A DNA stretch of 64,000 bases from Dactylis glomerata (taxonomy: Eukaryota > Streptophyta > Magnoliopsida > Poales > Poaceae), in NCBI GenBank assembly GCA_007115705.1, contig QXEO01000247.1:14496291-14560290 (forward strand), read 5' to 3'. The notes beneath the pieces are model-generated. The model ran no database searches. It saw nothing but the letters and a program-made list of their open reading frames with translations, and was not told the origin of the DNA. Both the position numbers and the translations under genes were made by a program. Position 1 is the first letter of the stretch. Every line of letters starts with the position of its first letter. Positions 63,923 through 64,000 of this stretch are shown piece after piece.

Positions 63923-64000
63923 GCGAACTTATCGACCCAATAACGGGTGTACGGGATGAACCTCTTCTTCGGAGCCTTCAATCGCCATTTGATGTCAAGT
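63923..64000. other. Window end, nothing recognised
   Basis: The last 78 bases show no recognisable feature. Confidence 0.5.

Noticed and set aside
1..64000. CRISPR arrays, bacterial operons, tRNA or rRNA genes
   Set aside because: None seen. Tandem repeats here have no unique spacers, and tRNA-like matches are only primer binding sites of retroelements.

Overview
This window is plant nuclear DNA from a grass, most likely a Triticeae species (wheat, barley, rye or a relative). The evidence is an Angela/BARE-type Copia LTR, Athila-type Gypsy LTRs primed by tRNA-Asp, chromoviruses primed by initiator tRNA-Met, and long-LTR elements nested inside one another. No bacterial, organellar, tRNA or rRNA genes were seen. 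About 85 percent of the window is LTR retrotransposon. The only likely host genes lie in a small broken island. Layout, left to right. 1-2558: the 5' end of an Angela-like Copia element on the minus strand. 2559-5058 plus 17104-18095: the gene island. It holds the first 80 codons of an F-box/DUF295-like gene (minus), cut off by Angela, and a two-exon B3-domain gene (plus). The promoter region between them carries two tandem-repeat arrays. 5059-17103: a complete chromovirus (element U, TSD ATTAT) inserted nine bases after the B3 stop codon. 18096-36628: an old Athila-type remnant W (plus), whose LTR is split by a complete non-autonomous Athila-type element Y (19667-35738, minus, TSD GTTAT). Y is itself split by a second chromovirus T (24283-33789, minus, TSD AACAT). 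37116-44459: a complete non-autonomous element X (minus), from the same family as the W LTR. 44460-48686: AT-rich remnants without genes. 48687-62435: a young, apparently intact Tat/Retand-type Gypsy element V (minus, TSD AGGCG) with long gag-protease and pol frames. On its opposite strand V carries two further genes: a small acidic protein and a six-exon gene with a plant mobile domain. 62441-64000: flank of V and a frameshifted RNase H fragment of a LINE-like reverse transcriptase. How the parts work together: U and T carry, besides gag-pol, an extra coiled-coil acidic open frame before gag. Both are coding-dead through stops or frameshifts. Y and X have LTRs, primer sites and one non-enzymatic frame but no reverse transcriptase, so they must have moved with enzymes supplied in trans. 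V is the only copy here that could still be autonomous. Relative ages read from LTR pairs by eye: V youngest (about six differences in 1132), then U (about 1 percent), X and Y (about 3 percent). T is younger than Y because it sits inside it. The strongest unexplained signals are a family of short GCCGAT...ATCGGC hairpins scattered through V; the palindromic right end of T, which gives T two identical U5 termini inside a perfect target duplication; and the uninterrupted multi-exon antisense gene of V.
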